Assembly (NCBI GenBank): GCA_004194705.1
Contig: SADC01000326.1
Span: forward strand, 45,843-109,842
Direction of reading: 5' to 3'
DNA: 64,000 nucleotides
Source of the DNA: Ditylenchus dipsaci
Taxonomy: Eukaryota > Nematoda > Chromadorea > Rhabditida > Anguinidae
Below, one piece after another: positions 32,526 through 43,656 of this stretch (positions are counted from its first letter, which is position 1; each line of letters begins with the position of its first letter). The notes beneath the pieces are model-generated. The model worked only from the letters and a program-made list of their open reading frames with translations, made no database searches and was not told the origin of the DNA. Made by a program: the position numbers and the translations under genes.

Positions 32526-34439
32526 CAAAAAGACTTACTATAAAAGCTACTTAGCGTATACTATCTATTGAAAGAATCCAAATATAAAAGCCTCAGGATA
32601 TTTTTTTTTAATTTCCAAAATTTGGAAAATTTTGAGATTGATAATAATATTTTCGTTCAACTATAATCTTGAAAAAGCATGTTAGTGAATCCCGTGGGAG
32701 TTGAAATGAACACCATGGAGATACACTGAATCTGTTCTACCTATCAACTATACCTATAAACTTTTCTTCCCTACCTGGACACCTACCTACCCTACCTGAC
32801 TTAAATCGATACTCGTTTTAGAGCAAGCCCTGAATAAAGCCATTTAATATCTCAAAATAAAGCTAAGAAGTTGCTTTACAAGTTAACGTCGGGTTTTTTT
32901 TTACTTGGTAGCAACAGATTCAAAAAAAGTCAAGAAGTACCCGAAAGTAAAATTTTCGTATGAAAAACCTATGACCTTAGGGCTAAAAATCAATACTCGT
33001 CGCTGAAGAATTTTCAAACTCTACTGTTAAATAGCTCAAAATGTAGCTAAGAAGTTTCTCTACAACGTAACGTTGAGCTTTTTTTGCTTTTGCATCAAAA
33101 AACACGTAAAATTGGATTAATACGAATACGTGACGGAATGACAAACATAGTCCAAATACTGTATAGAGATGACCTTATCCTACTTTTAAAAAGTAGGCAG
33201 AAAACTTTCGTCGGAGTGTAATAGTGTAAGAAACTTTGTTTGTTGGGAGCAAATTGCGATTTCACCTACCGCGAATACAACACCCGGGGTGGGTACCTCC
33301 TGGTCAGGAGGACATCTATCTGGCTACCGGATAAAAAAACTTAGCCAAGATAAAAAAACTAATTTTTCCTGCCCTAAAATTGCCTGGGAAAGCCGGTTTG
33401 TTAAGACTAAAATTGCAATTTCACCCATCAACGCAAAAAAATCTAGGGTGGGTACCAGCTAATAAGGGAGGTATCCACCTAAATGGCCTAAAAAATGAAA
33501 AATCAATTTATACTGAATCCTGTAGAAAGGCGGTTTTATAATACCAACACTTGAACTCTCCCTACTAAAATCCCAAAATCCTAGGTGGGTATCAATCTGA
33601 GTACCCGTCACCTAGGTACCTACATGGATTGTGCTACTTTACTTACACCATTGAGGTTGGTTTGATGCCGTTGAGGATGAATCACGGATGAATCATGAGT
33701 CATGACCATTAAGGATGGATGGAGTAAGTGTAATTGATTTAAATTAACTCCCGGCATAAAAATGAATTTCGGCGCTCAAATGTCGTATAACCAAAATACA
33801 ATTTTGTATGGTCCCTCCTGCGGTTATGGTCCTGGTCTGTGGGTGGCCACTAGATGGCTAAAACTTGAACCTAAGACCAGGCAGAAATCGTATTTTTGAC
33901 ATTACACGATTAATGAAATTGCCCGTCAGAGAAACGATTGGTGAAAACAGAAATTCGATCTAGAAAAAAAGTTATAGCCATTTTAAATCCTGCGGATTTA
34001 GAAACACCCTGTATTTCCCTATGCTGAGAAATAAGTCCATATAAGGTGGAGTTGTTAGAGAGTGGGGAGTTCATGAAAGGAATGAGGTAATCCATGTTAG
34101 TTTTGTAATAAAAAGTTATGTAAATTAATTTTTAACAATAGCATATGATACCCTGGTTATGTTTAACAGAATAAACTAAAAGATCAAGGAAAAGAAATAA
34201 AAGATTAAAAGAAATGAAAGAAATTGCAGCACGAAAATTCCTATAATTTAGCTAAAAATTAAGAATGATTGTCTTTTTCAATATTAGGCCGTTCAATTTT
34301 GAAAACAGCGCTGGAGCCATAGCCTCTTAAAAAATAGCGCGGCGCCAGCGCCGGCACGAAAATTTTTAGCGCCGGCGCTGGAACAACACTGCTCGAAAGA
34401 TATGAATGAAAGATTTCCGAAAAAAATATTTACCGAAAA

Positions 34440-34960
34440 TCGGACTTTTTGCCTTGGGTGACCAAGGCAAAAGTCCCCTTATTTTAGAATTTTCTACCAA
34501 CTTTTGGTCACTGCAGCTGTGCAAAAAAGCCTGTATATGCATTTTATGATCAAGAGTCATCCTCGGAATCATGTCTAAGGTAAAGGAGTGCGCGTATCTC
34601 TAACCCACAAAGCCCCCTGCGCTTTTTTTTAACAATAAAGTAAAAGAAGGACTACACAATCTTGAAAAAGCAGAAAATTATCGCTTGAATTTCGCTGGTA
34701 CCCGCCTTTCAAAATATTCCCATCGGCAACGAGCACGCCCCTTTAAGCTTGGGGTTGAGATGCGCACACTCACATACCTTAGACACAAATCACTCGAAAG
34801 TGCCTCTGGATGCATGAAAAAACATGCATACCAGAGTTTATTTATGCGGTAGGCCACAGTTAACAAAACTATGTTCAAATTCTATTTTTTCGGGGTTTCA
34901 GGGGTATCCACGTATTCTTTTCCTGGTGGTTTACCTTGGTTCCCAAAGGCAAAAAGTCCA
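34440..34960. mobile_element. Fold-back family copy, gapped core
   Basis: Outer arms (CTTTTTGCCTTGG..CCAAGGCAAAAG and CCTTGGTTCCCAAAGGCAAA). Core left half 34530-34625 (GATCAAGAGTCATCCTCGGA, CTAAGGTAAAGGAGTGCGCG, AAGCCCCCTGCGC), an insert at 34626-34740, and right half 34745-34870 (GGGGTTGAGATGCGCACACT to CCAGAGTTTATTTATGCGGT). 34960-36060 shows only dispersed fragments. Confidence 0.65.
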
Positions 34961-36087
34961 ATTATGTGGGTGTCATTTTTGTCAGAAAGCGGTCGTCTGC
35001 GCCCTAAAACACGCTTTTCATACGATTCGAGCCAGAACTTGATTTCGGGCGTTTTCAAGATTATGTAGTTTCGCTAATTTTCGAAGCTGTATATTGCCTT
35101 TTCTTATTCTCATAAGCTATACCAATTCCGCTTTTTTACTCAAAAATCTTGAGATCGATACAAAGTTTGTCCAAACTCGATGATCTGAAAAATAAATCCC
35201 CGGCATATATTGGAGGAAATACGGTATTTGCTATATGAATGAAAAATGTTATGAAAAAACTTCATACAAGTTTGTTAAAAATTTTCGGCGCTAGTAGCAA
35301 ATACCCCCACAAATTTTTTTCTTTTAAAAGTAACCACCCTTGTTTGTAGGCTTAGACTCGGGGCTAGGCCAGCGTATTTTAGCCGGAACTAAAAGATGTC
35401 TTAAGCACTTCTTCCAGGGGTCTAGGACATATATTTAAGTTCTTTCTACTATTTTAAAAGAAAAAAATATGGAGAGGGGATTATTCGCTACTATAGTCAA
35501 ATCAAACAAATAATCTAATGGAAAATTTACCACTTAGCAATGCAAGCTGCACTCCCCAAGTATTGTAATAATCAGATGAGTATTGCAGGACAATGGAGGC
35601 ACAACCATTTAGCGAACTGAGTAAAATGTATTTTCATAAGTGTTTAAGTTTTAAAAATACGAAAATTAACATATAAATATGAGTCGTCGCCCTTTGTTCC
35701 TTTTTTCTACTTTTTTTTTTGAGTTCGCGGCGTTTTTCAAAATATCATTTTTCCTGTGCGTGAGATATTTTTCAGTCCTGGCTAATATTTTCTGGCCTAC
35801 CCTTCACCTAAGGCTTTGTTGAAGTTTAAAAAAAAGCGAAAAGATGCACCAAAAAAGGATTCAAAATTCAAATAGGTGCCATTTCAAAATAATGGGAAAA
35901 GGGAGACAAAAGTACTTATACCTATAAATATAACTTACTAAAAAACAACTTTAGACCATAGAAAAAATCCCGCTGATTGACTACATTTATCGGCCGGATG
36001 CTGACCAAGCAATTCAGTGTGCATCAAATTAGAAAGCTCCTTAAGCTAATTTTGCTAGACATTAGCATTTCCAACAATCACGAACCT

Positions 36088-36664
36088 GAGTTGGGTCGTT
36101 GTGCAGTAGTCTGTTGGCTCTGGCGTTGATACGATTGAAAAAGTCTTTGTCATCAAGTTGTACTGTTCCAACCTGCCTTGCACATGCAACCATCTAGGGG
36201 ATTGTTGGACAAAACTAAAATAGTATATTTAAGACCATATTGGAAGAAAGTCCACTCACAACACAATCGCCACAAATTGAGGAGATTGATGCATTGGCAG
36301 AGGGGCAGATATCTCCAGTTTTGAAAGTAATATCCGGACATTATTGGAAAATAAGGTCTTATGAAACACAATGATAGGAACGCAAGAGCCAAAAACGGCA
36401 ACCAATCAGGTGATTTTGAGCAAATGGTTGGTTGGAGTGGTGACACCAATCTAACACTAAAACTAGCTAGACATTATTTACCCATATTTGAACAATATAG
36501 TGCTATTCACCTAATGCGTTTATGCTTCCAAGTGCAATTGCTGTTAATATTCCAATCGAAAAGTTGAGGAGCAAAAGCACAAAAACATCCAGAACTATAG
36601 CAGAGCCAACAGAAAGGGCCGAAACAAACACTATTGCGACCAAAAGAATACACTTGGGTCGCAT
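36088..36664 (-). CDS. Candidate membrane-protein gene, unidentified, two or three exons
   Basis: Best exon 36664-36511: acceptor attcttag directly before ATG; reads MRPKCILLVAIVFVSALSVG then a hydrophobic run SAIVLDVFVLLLLNFSIGIL ending TAIALGSINAL, donor TTAG|gtgaat. A second possible exon at 36193-36088 (acceptor cccctag, donor ACTCAG|gttcgt) reads CARQVGTVQLDDKDFFNRIN, ARANRLLHNDPTQ. Anything between (36449-36215) is ambiguous in frame. I recognise no family; a small membrane protein with a cytosolic domain is possible. Confidence 0.35.
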
Positions 36665-36727
36665 CTAAGAATGGATTTAAAGGGGTGTAGAAGCTTTTAG
36701 GTTTAAAAAAGTAACCTCGAAGGTACA

Positions 36728-37000
36728 GTGGGGGAAGTGTTTGTATTTTATGGACCAAGATGGTGCACAGGTTCGATCCCGCATGTGTGCACTTTCCTTG
36801 TTTTGGATTGTTTGACCAATGTCTAGGAGTAATTTGGGTCGCTGATTTCGAATCTGGCGATAAAAAAAGTCGAATTACATCGAAAAATTGATTACACAAG
36901 CCAAGAAAATAGCGTGCCACAACGTAGAGTAGGCGCACCATTTTGGCCCAAAAAACACAAACACTTATCCAATGCGCCACCGCGGCCACTTTACAAACCT
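36728..37000. repeat. Inverted repeat with tRNA-like A and B boxes on opposite strands
   Basis: AGTGTTTGTATTTTATGGAC (36738) pairs with the complement of 36930-36965. On the reverse strand near 36960-36990 lies GTGGCGCATTGGATAAGTG, an A-box-like motif; on the forward strand at 36768-36779 lies GGTTCGATCCC, a B box. They do not form one tRNA. It resembles the tRNA-like arm at 13966. Confidence 0.35.
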
Positions 37001-37199
37001 AAGTAGCTTCCCCATTTTAAGGTACGGCTGATCATGTGGCTAGTCGAAAAAATGGTATAACACAAACTTGATACAAGTTGTTACTTGATACAAAATGTGG
37101 CTTGATACATCAACTTGATACACTTTTATTATACCCTAATTTTCCTAATTATATTGGGATGAAGAGGGAACCAAAAGAAGTTAATTTTATGTAAAAAAG

Positions 37200-37460
37200 C
37201 GAGGTGTTTAAAATAGTTTTGAATACTGGGGCCTACCACATAAATAAACTCTGGTATGCATGCTTTTCTATGTATCCAAAGTCACTTTCGAGTGATTTGT
37301 GTCTAAGGTATGTGGGTGTGCGCATCTCAACTCCAAGCCCCCAAGCCCCCTGCGCCCCGAAGGAAAGACGAGAATTACTCTTGATCATAAAATACATATA
37401 GAGGCTTTTTTTGCCACGGCTCATGTTGAAAAACATGGTAAGACAGGCAAATAGTCGAAA
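37200..37460. mobile_element. Fold-back core fragment
   Basis: AATACTGGGGCCTACCACAT through GTGTGCGCATCTCAACTCCA and CCCCCTGCGCCCCGAAGG, then CTTGATCATAAAATACATAT and GTTGAAAAACATGGTAAGAC. The GC hairpin is cut short. Outer arms not found. 37460-38020 shows no gene. Confidence 0.7.
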
Positions 37461-38019
37461 TTTCAAAATGCCCAAAACTCAATTTTTTAGACCAGTACCC
37501 AAAAAATGTTTTTTGGGCTTCTGAGGCCATTTTAGATCAATATAAAGGGTTTGGAAAGCTTTTTAAAATAGTTAATCTGGAAGTGATGAGTATAGGATCT
37601 AGAAATTTATCAAGTTGATGATTGATGTATCAAGTCGTATCTCAGTAGAAGAAAATAGCTGCAGCCGCAATAATTTTCGTTTTTCACTACCGTTTAATCC
37701 TCACCTTCAGCAGGTGGTCTTTTTATAGATTGGTTAACGGTCCTATCGACATATTTTTAAAGTTTAAAGATGTTGCTCACACTCCTAATTTTTAAAAAGA
37801 CATATTGCCGGGTTTTATTTTTACTTTTTAAACTTTTTTGCTTGTAAACAGTTACTTTGTTTAATTAAATTACTGTCTTAGTTCAAAAAATATAGGCCGC
37901 ATTAAAACTAACATTTTTGTGAAAACTAGTTGGCCAAGTGGATATCCAATAGAAAGGCCAAGAAAATGTACAGCACATATCAAAAAAGTTCCGATATCCT
38001 GATCTCTGAGTAAAAAGAA

Positions 38020-38510
38020 CTAAATATAAATATGGTGTAAAGTGTATGCAATCAGTAATTACTTACATGATCAATCAAAAAGTAGGTTTTTGGAATAGCA
38101 AATAGTGTGTAATTAAAAGTTCTGCAACAAATTAAAGGCAATTTATAGTTTGTATATGTCTCAAGTATTTTTGGAGTTTTCTTAGGCCACAACTTTTATT
38201 TTTCTTTTGAATTGTGAAAAAAGTGCAGAAAATCGTAAAATTGATTTCTCTGCAGGAATATATTAAATTTCAGGTAAAAAAGCATGCCGTATTTCCTCTA
38301 TTATACTATTACTACTAAACTATACTATATGCTCCCCGTGCTCTAATAACTCCCAATCCCTCGTTTTTTTTTGACTAGGATTTCAGAGCTAGGTCCATTT
38401 TTTGATTGACAATTTCAAGATTTTCAGGGGTTCAAAAATAACTGCCCATGGGAAGTTAATAGAGAAAATACGGTACTCTAAAATTCCTATTTTTCTTAAC
38501 ACTTATACCC
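38020..38510. repeat. Dispersed repeat, copy 2, containing a MITE
   Basis: Collinear with 24700-25410. It lacks the two MITEs found there (single TA at 38045 and 38064) and carries one that copy 1 lacks (38287-38473). Confidence 0.75.
38287..38473. mobile_element. MITE with CGTATTTCCTCTATTA ends, empty site known
   Basis: GCCGTATTTCCTCTATTA ... TTAATAGAGAAAATACGG then TA. The paralogous site at 25361-25372 reads AAGCATACTCTA with one TA, so this 187-bp unit is an insertion with TA duplication (the left TA is now TG). Confidence 0.8.
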
Positions 38511-38987
38511 TAGCCTTTTCACTTACACCCTAGCCCCTACCCGCAATTTAAACCTTATCTAAGCAGGTTGTGCTGAACACGATAGTACCAGTCGTTTTTG
38601 CTCAAGGTTGGATGAAGTAGGTGAAAGAGGGTACAAAAAGTGGTGACTTTTGAATGATCGAAATTAAGCTAACCTACAGGTTTTAATCGTCATACAGAAA
38701 ACCAAGATCTAAGGCTACATCCTAGTGCAAGAAAATTAACAAAAATTACGATAAAGGCGAAACAAAAAATTTAAAACAAAATTTACTGGTGAAGTTCAGA
38801 CTTTTGATGGCGCACTTCAGTTACAGCTATTTAAGGTCTCAACAATAAGTTCGTCTCAATACAATCATACTAGCTCGCGTTGGACATGCCTGCGGCAGGC
38901 TCCCGCTCGCGACCACGCTGCTTGATGCACCGTATCTCAAAACTCTCTTTAACTCGAGAAAAAATCATACCCAGCCTCCATGTACAC

Positions 38988-41433
38988 GGGTGCGATCTTC
39001 TTACCATTTGGCATAATGCCAAATGAGGAAAATGCCGAATGCAAACTACCGTTTGGCAAAATGCCAAACGGTAAAAATGCCCAATGGTAAAAATGCCCAA
39101 TGGTAAAAATACCCAACGGTAAAAATGCCAACGGTAAAAATGTCTTTTGTAATTAATGCAACGGTAAAAATGCCCGATGGATTTTCCCAAATAGCGAAAA
39201 TGCTCCATAGAATTTTGTCGAATAAGACTTTTCCTTATTCTGAATAAGCATTTTTTAGTTCACATTTTGACTTTAACATGCGTCTATTTCAGGATCAAGC
39301 AAGAAAAATGGCAAGATATAACAGCTATGATGATCTCTTCGATAACGAGAGCAGTGAATCGAGCATATAAGATGTGATCTACGATGAAACAGATTACGAT
39401 GAAGATGCGGAAGAAAAGATTCTTGAGCTTGACGAGCATGTAAGCATTGCGGATTTGGAAGACAAGAAGCAGAGGAAAGTAAGCACATTTATTAGATATT
39501 ATTGTTAGCTGTTTGTGTTGTATTCTAAGCTGCTTTTTGAAAGGTACTACACGATTCAGCTCTATTCACTATGGAAGGATTTTCCGCGGATCAAAAAATG
39601 CGCTTTGCTCGCTGTGAGCACCGTGGAGGAAGGAGAAAGAAGACAAAAGATGTTGATTGTTCCTGCCGTCTCTGGATTGAAGTATCTACTGGTAAGCTCC
39701 TCCAAGTCGTCGACAGCCATTCTCATGAGGTGGAGCCATGGAAAGTTGACTATCACAAGCTGAAGTTGGAGCAAAACAGAGTACAAGACAGGGACTTAAC
39801 CAGAGTGAGTAGTTTTCCTCTTTTGTATTCTTCGTAGTTTACATGGACCTTGTGACTTTAGGGCTGTGGCGAAATCGTGAGGGAGAGTCTAAGAGACGTT
39901 GATGAAGCTACCAAGCTACTGCCACGTTCCACCTTCCGACGAGCATGGACTTTGAAATTCCTGAAAGGCTACAATATGCGAGGTTGGTTTTTGTTGTATC
40001 TGTATTTATGACCTCATTCCATTGCGTTTATTGTTCAGACACGGGAAACCTGACCAGATAAATATTCTGCTCGCTGACTCAAGAGATATTTATCCGAGTT
40101 TGCGCAGGTGGGGCGGATTAATTATTTCATACGAGTGTTATCCGTGTAAAAAATGTGTTATTAAGGTCTACGTCATCATGGGCGAAAGGCGAGGAGCGCA
40201 CGATTCAAAGTTTGTCGCACCGCTTCTCCACGTGCTAATGATTCGAAGTGATGAAGAAGCCTATGAGAAGATGTGGACAATGATAAAAGTGGTAATATAT
40301 GATTTTTCAACTTGAGTGTATACATTCCTTAAGCGTAGAATTTAGAAGCTATCTGGTTTTAATCCTACTTCCGTCTCCGGCGATTATGAATTGGCAGCAA
40401 TTAATGCGGTTTTGAATGCTTACTCTCACAACAACATCAAGTATTTTGGATGTGCCTTTCATCTTCGTTATAGTATGGACCAGCAGGCCAACAAGAAGCG
40501 AGTCTCAAAAATCTTCAAGAACCCCGTTGCTTATGTGAAGGTAGTCCTATTCTCTGCCTATATTGAAAATCGCCAGTTATGTACTCTTTGCATGCAGAAT
40601 TCCATGCAGTAATCAAGGAAACAGTTGAAAGATTTGAGCAGCTCACCGCAAAAGAATATTTGTATGCTATGGTCAAGGCCACTTCAACTTGTGGTTCTTA
40701 GAAATTTTATGTTTTATTGTTATGTGATTTGTTTTGTCTGTTCGGCCTGTTTTTGTTGGGGAATAAATTATTTGAGAACACCTTAGAGTCTTTCCACGTA
40801 GTAGTTAAACACGATTTTCTGATCTTTCTGCTTGTAGCTTAGGCCAGAGCCTTTTGGACTGCTAACTAGACAAACGGACCAAATTTCGACCAAGGAAGAA
40901 CTCTGTTTTTAAAATTATCACCCGAAAGAAACCGCATAAATATAGATTAGGTGTGATAAAATCAGAATTTTGAAATTTAGCCTAAAAAAATTACGGCCTT
41001 TCAAAAGCGTCCGAAAATCTTGGATCACGCTGTATGTTTCATTTTAAGAGAAAAAAATTCAAGGCCACTTTTCATTTATTATCCAACAAGTCGGCCTGAA
41101 ACTATTGAAACCTCATTTCTCAGTCTTATTAGCTCTTTACTAGCAGATAAGGACTCTTGAGCAGATATGTAGTTTAACCTTTTACCAATTTGATTATTTG
41201 GAAAAACTCCGTAGGGCATTTTACCGTAGGGCATTTTTACCGTTGGGCATTTTTACCGTTGGGCATTTTTACCATTGGGCATTTTTACCGTTGGCATTTT
41301 TACCGTTGGGCATTTTTACCATTGGGCATTTTTACCGTTGGGCATTTTTACCGTTTGGCATTTTGCCAAACGGTAGTTTGCATTCGGCATTTTCCTCATT
41401 TGGCATTATGCCAAATGGTAGAAGATCGCACCC
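38988..41433 (+). mobile_element. MULE (Mutator-like) transposon, terminal repeats built of tandem units
   Basis: The outermost ends GGGTGCGATCTTCTTACCAT and its complement are flanked on both sides by ATGTACAC (38980-38987, 41434-41441). Terminal repeats (38988-39190, 41205-41433) start with a TTTGGCATAATGCCAAA palindrome, then contain 5-9 copies of GGTAAAAATGCCCAA per end. The interior carries the spliced transposase gene. ATGTACAC is almost its own complement, so target duplication and end of inverted repeat cannot be separated exactly; 8-11 bp duplications are normal for MULEs. Confidence 0.85.
39308..40701 (+). pseudogene. MULE transposase, damaged, about six exons
   Basis: Exon 1 39308-39478: MARYNSYDDLFDNESSESSI then an in-frame TAA, then an acidic stretch, donor gtaagc. 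Exon 2 39544-39805: CEHRGGRRKKTKDVDCSCRL … VVDSHSHEV, the WRKY/GCM-like zinc finger (C-C-H-H) of MULE and FAR1 proteins; donor gtgagt. Exon 3 39863-39979: helical linker. Exon 4 40039-40291: FRHGKPDQINILLADSRDIY … KFVAPLLHVLMIRSDEEAY, the MULE-domain middle. Exon 5 40347-40540: GDYELAAINAVLNAY … FGCAFHLRYSMDQQ, which has the second catalytic D and the C--H motif of the family. The tail (from 40596, AVIKETVERFEQLTAKEYLY) is out of phase and short. The usual C-terminal zinc knuckle/SWIM region is missing. Confidence 0.8.
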
Positions 41434-41441
41434 ATGTACAC

Positions 41442-41645
41442 TTCCCTGCTACCCCTACCCACTCTCCAGGTACCCCTACCCACTCTCCAGGTACCCTACT
41501 AACTCTCCGGGTACCCGGCCCACCTCCCTGGTACCCCTACCCACTCCCTGGTACCACTACTCACTTCCTAGTACCGGTACCCACTCTCCAGGTACACCCA
41601 CCCGCTTTCCAGGCACCCTACCAACTCTCCAGGTACCCTACTCAC
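41442..41645. repeat. Minisatellite, ~20-bp unit
   Basis: About ten imperfect copies of ACTCTCCAGGTACCCCTACC directly after the MULE. Open frames through it (PTHSPGT repeats) are not genes. 41653-41690 and 41868-41905 are a direct repeat (CTCATACTTGAGTCAA). Confidence 0.7.
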
Positions 41646-42064
41646 TTCCATGGAGCATGACACTCATACTTGAGTCAACTAAATATGAATAACAAACAAA
41701 CACGAAATATTTTGGAAGAAGATGATACAGTTAAATGAGATCACATTATGAATCTCGGTCTAACTGACACACCTTGACTCATTCATACTCTATTAATGAG
41801 ACTCAACTATGAACATACTCCAGTCTGAGCACTTCAATTATTTACCATTAGAGAAGCCTTCAGACTGGAGCATGACTCATACTTGAGTCAAGTAAATGTA
41901 ACATGCATAAAAAGCTTCATCCAAAATTTAAGCCTAATCCAATTGCCTGGATTCAAAAAATGTAACCCAACCCATTTTCGATGCCTTTTTATGATGCTAC
42001 GCATGTTTTCGTCAAATCTTTTTCGTGTTTCTAAGTTCTTACTGAAAGTATTTGGTACGAAGTT

Positions 42065-42222
42065 CGATATATATCGAATCGAACGTTCGGTTCAAAGTTC
42101 GTGTTCGAAATTTTCGAACGAACGTTCGATTCGAAGTTCGGGTTCAAAAATTGTCGAACGAACGTTCGGTTCGAAGTTCGGGCTCGAAAATTGTCGAACG
42201 AACGTTCGAATCGACAACCCTA
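42065..42222. repeat. 40-bp tandem repeat, possible hAT end
   Basis: Four GAACGTTCG units spaced 40 bp (42081, 42120, 42160, 42200) with TTCGAAGTTCGGG between, ending TCGACAACCCTA, which resembles a hAT terminus (TAGGGTTGTCGA inverted). No partner end seen. Confidence 0.5.
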
Positions 42223-42579
42223 CATATGAGTTAAGGAACAATTGATTTTCTTACACCTGCTTATTTTCCAAAATAGATTGTTACCTATCTTAGGCAAATT
42301 GCCCGAAAAAGACAAATTCCTTTTAGGGCAAATTGGCCTTTTCAGGCAAATTGCTAAAGGGCAAAAAGGCAAAACGGACAATCTTTTTTTCCGACCAAAA
42401 CACTCTTTTTCCAACTAATTTTTAATTTGCATTTTTCTTCGAATCTTTGTTCTAAATTTCAAATTTTTAATGTGTAGCTCAGAATCTCAGCTTTCTACCG
42501 AGCCATCAAACTCTACTGAATAATATAGACAATTGTCAGAAAAATAGAGATTTAGAAGTGGAAAAAAAGGGATCAAATT

Positions 42580-42965
42580 GAATTTCCCCACCAAAAGTGT
42601 GAAATTCCCCACCAAATTTTTAAAACGACCATATCTCAGTGTTTTCTTATCATTTTTTTATTTTTTCAGACCAGCATGCAGCCCTACTCTTCTAGTTTCT
42701 AATGAGCCATCAAACAAATTGTTAAAATTTAAAAAACATTGAGAAAAATTGGTTTTTATAAAACAACTTCTTGTTTTATGTAAACTATTTTTTCTCAATG
42801 TTTTTAAATTTTAACAATTGTTTGATGGCTCATTAGAAACTAGAAGAGTAGGGCTGCATGCTGGTCTGAAAAAATAAAAATATGATAAGAAAACACTGAG
42901 ATATGGTCGTTTTAAAAAGTTGGTGGGGAAATTCAGTAATTTGGTGGGGAATTTCACACTTTTGG
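42580..42965. mobile_element. Palindromic MITE (TTCCCCACCAAAAGTGTGAA ends)
   Basis: Both ends carry two TTCCCCACCAAA units. The arms continue through CATATCTCAGTGTTTTCTTA, CAGCATGCAGCCCTACTCTT and ATGAGCCATCAAACAA, meeting near 42770. Upstream 42470-42580 matches the arm of 22254-22680. Confidence 0.8.
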
Positions 42966-43108
42966 TGGGGAATTCACATACAGCCGAAAAAAAGTAACAG
43001 CTATCTTTTTGAAACCCTTACATACATTTTTCATTCGTGAAATCTTTTTCTTCAAAAATTGAGATAGAAACTTGAAGAAAAATGCAATTACCGTATTTCC
43101 TCTAAAGG

Positions 43109-43521
43109 CGCGTCCCCAATGAGTGCAATGTAGAGTGCGATGTAAATTGCAAAAAAATGGCTGTAAATTTTTTCTCAGCCGAACTTTTTTTTCTGTTGGT
43201 ACCATTTTGTAGCTGAGATGCAGGGCTACGCAATAAAAAAATTCAGCTACATATAGCTGAAAATTTTTTGATAAAAAATGCGTGTATTTGCACTCTACAT
43301 CGCACTCTACATTGCACTCATTTACTGAGATGTAGAGTGCAATGTAGAGTGCAAATAAACGGATTTTTATCAAGACTTTTTCAGCGATGTGTGGCTGGAA
43401 AAAAATTATTTTGTAGCCCTGAATCTTAGCTACAAAATGGTACCAACAGAAAAGAATGTTCGGCCGAGAGAAAAATCTACAGCCGTTCCCGCCTAAACAA
43501 GTCAAAAAAAATCGCTCACTC
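43109..43521. mobile_element. Palindromic MITE (GTCCCCAATGAGTG ends)
   Basis: GTCCCCAATGAGTGCAATGT at the left and ACTCATTGGGGAC at the right. The arms contain GTACCATTTTGTAGCTGAGA and TGCACTCTACATCGCACTC, centred near 43310 on complementary GTAGAGTGCAATGTAGAGTGC tracts. The long open frame here is a palindrome artefact. Confidence 0.75.
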
Positions 43522-43656
43522 ATTGGGGACTTAGCTTAATACCTTTTCAACATGGTGTTTTTGGCATTGTGTTTTTCCCCACTTTTCGTAAGCTTTTCTC
43601 AGGCAAGTTATACCTTAATTGTAGCTCATCTCACTGGCTACAAATTGAGGTATAAC

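Larger units (their letters stand above)
31004..34011. mobile_element. 3.0 kb terminal-inverted-repeat element, no transposase seen
   Basis: Ends CAGGGTGTTTCGAGAAATCT and its complement (…GATTTAGAAACACCCTG), with TA on the right and TG on the left. The arms are ~200 bp (31004-31200 and 33760-34011), including GACATTTGAGCGCC. The interior is a patchwork: TATCCACCTGGGTGG/GGTGGATACCTCCTG motifs (31460-31680, 33280-33620), a MITE (31837-31979), a GGCGCC island (32008-32525) and a diverged ~185-bp direct duplication (32809-32905, 32990-33085; AGCTAAGAAGTT). No open frame looks like a transposase. 30690-31000 and 34020-34300 show nothing else. Confidence 0.65.

Noticed and set aside
36768..36990. 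tRNA gene
   Set aside because: The A box and B box are on opposite strands.
41190..41692. Two overlapping >150-codon frames
   Set aside because: They translate the MULE terminal minisatellite (FYRWAFLPLG repeats) and the adjoining 20-bp array.
42954..43523. 189-codon reverse-strand open frame
   Set aside because: It coincides exactly with the palindromic MITE 43109-43521; the translation reflects the arms.
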